In this document: piece by piece, positions 5,998 to 6,246 of the stretch
Layout of the letters: every line of letters begins with the position of its first letter
Numbering within the stretch: position 1 is the stretch's first letter
Origin: Verrucomicrobiota bacterium
GTDB lineage: Bacteria; Verrucomicrobiota; Verrucomicrobiia; Limisphaerales; UBA11358
DNA length: 6,246 bases
Assembly (NCBI GenBank): GCA_021323835.1
Contig: JAJPKI010000309.1
Location: forward strand, 1 to 6,246
Direction: 5' to 3'
Notes under the pieces: generated by a model
Seen by the model: the letters and a program-made list of their open reading frames with translations, nothing else
Database searches by the model: none
Told to the model about the DNA's origin: nothing
Translations under genes and position numbers: made by a program

Positions 5998-5999
5998 TT

Positions 6000-6246
6000 G
6001 TGAGCTTCGTTGAAAATTTAGAAAAAATCCAGCAACGGATTCGCGCCGCGTGCCAGCGCGCCGGGCGCGATGAAAATTCCGTCCGATTGCTGGCGGTTTC
6101 CAAAACGCATCCGACGGAGACAATTCAGGAAGCCGTGAATTGCGGCCAGATTTTTTTCGGCGAAAATAAAATTCAGGAGGCGAAGGCGAAAATTCCAAAT
6201 TGTCCGGGCAAAGCGCACTGGCATTTCATCGGGCATTTGCAATCGA
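6000..6246 (+). CDS. yggS: PLP homeostasis protein, YggS/PLPBP family (3' end cut by window edge)
   Basis: This family binds pyridoxal 5'-phosphate without known catalysis and buffers or delivers the cofactor; loss disturbs vitamin B6 and amino-acid pools. Only the first 82 residues are present. They carry the hallmark LLAVSKTHP (30-38) with the PLP-binding lysine K35, then IFFGENKIQEAKAK (51-64) and WHFIGHLQS (74-82), all collinear with the family's alanine-racemase-like TIM barrel. The rest, about 140-150 residues, lies beyond the right edge. GTG at 6000 is chosen because an N-terminal helix of normal length (NLEKIQQRIRAACQRAGR) follows; no in-frame ATG lies nearby upstream. No Shine-Dalgarno site is visible. 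Divergent from the EVE gene. Two PLP enzymes (BioF, BioA) lie on the same strand nearby, but the intervening reversed gene argues against co-transcription. Confidence 0.94.
   Translation, partial: MSFVENLEKIQQRIRAACQRAGRDENSVRLLAVSKTHPTETIQEAVNCGQIFFGENKIQEAKAKIPNCPGKAHWHFIGHLQS

Noticed and set aside
5959..6198. N-terminal extension of the EVE protein to a 217-residue product
   Set aside because: It reads antisense through the start of the YggS-family gene and the heptamer repeat; the domain starts cleanly at the ATG at 5958.

Overview
This is a densely packed bacterial chromosomal window of middling G+C. It holds seven genes, two of them cut by the window edges. I see no phage genes, transposase, tRNA, rRNA or CRISPR. 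The lineage cannot be fixed from the sequence. A sigma-54 gene, a short-type ribosome hibernation factor, overlapping biotin genes and an almost complete lack of usable Shine-Dalgarno sites suggest a Gram-negative-type bacterium from an SD-poor lineage. Verrucomicrobiota is my low-confidence guess, resting on overall style rather than a decisive marker.

Layout. Positions 1-1220 (minus) are the N-terminal 406 residues of RpoN; the RpoN box lies beyond the left edge. The 120-bp gap 1221-1340 holds two back-to-back promoter candidates. A near-consensus sigma-70-type promoter drives rpoN and would place its transcription start on the ATG. A near-consensus -24/-12 sigma-54 promoter points at the rightward operon. 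Positions 1341-5548 (plus) are four genes in one overlapping array: hpf (1341-1694), a metal-dependent amidohydrolase of the nucleoside-deaminase type (1694-2941), bioF (2934-4103) and bioA (4100-5548). A minus-strand EVE-domain gene (5545-5958) converges on bioA with overlapping stop codons and a shared hairpin. A PLP-homeostasis gene of the YggS/PLPBP family starts divergently at 6000 and runs off the right edge.

How the genes fit together. BioF makes 7-keto-8-aminopelargonate (KAPA) and BioA transaminates it to diaminopelargonate (DAPA), so the operon carries two consecutive biotin steps. bioB, bioD and the pimeloyl genes are not in the window. The amidohydrolase between hpf and bioF may recycle an adenosine-containing by-product of SAM use, since biotin synthesis yields several, but an aminodeoxyfutalosine deaminase role is equally open. 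The promoter arrangement raises the possibility that sigma-54 drives hibernation and biotin genes from a site next to its own gene.

Most unusual structure: a 68-bp imperfect palindrome (4411-4478) lies inside bioA in an open reading frame. It adds about 23 residues exactly where the family normally runs straight from helix to strand, which looks like an in-frame insertion of a palindromic repeat element. Two separate heptamer tandem repeats, one inside bioF and one between the EVE gene and yggS, are a second class of short repeat.
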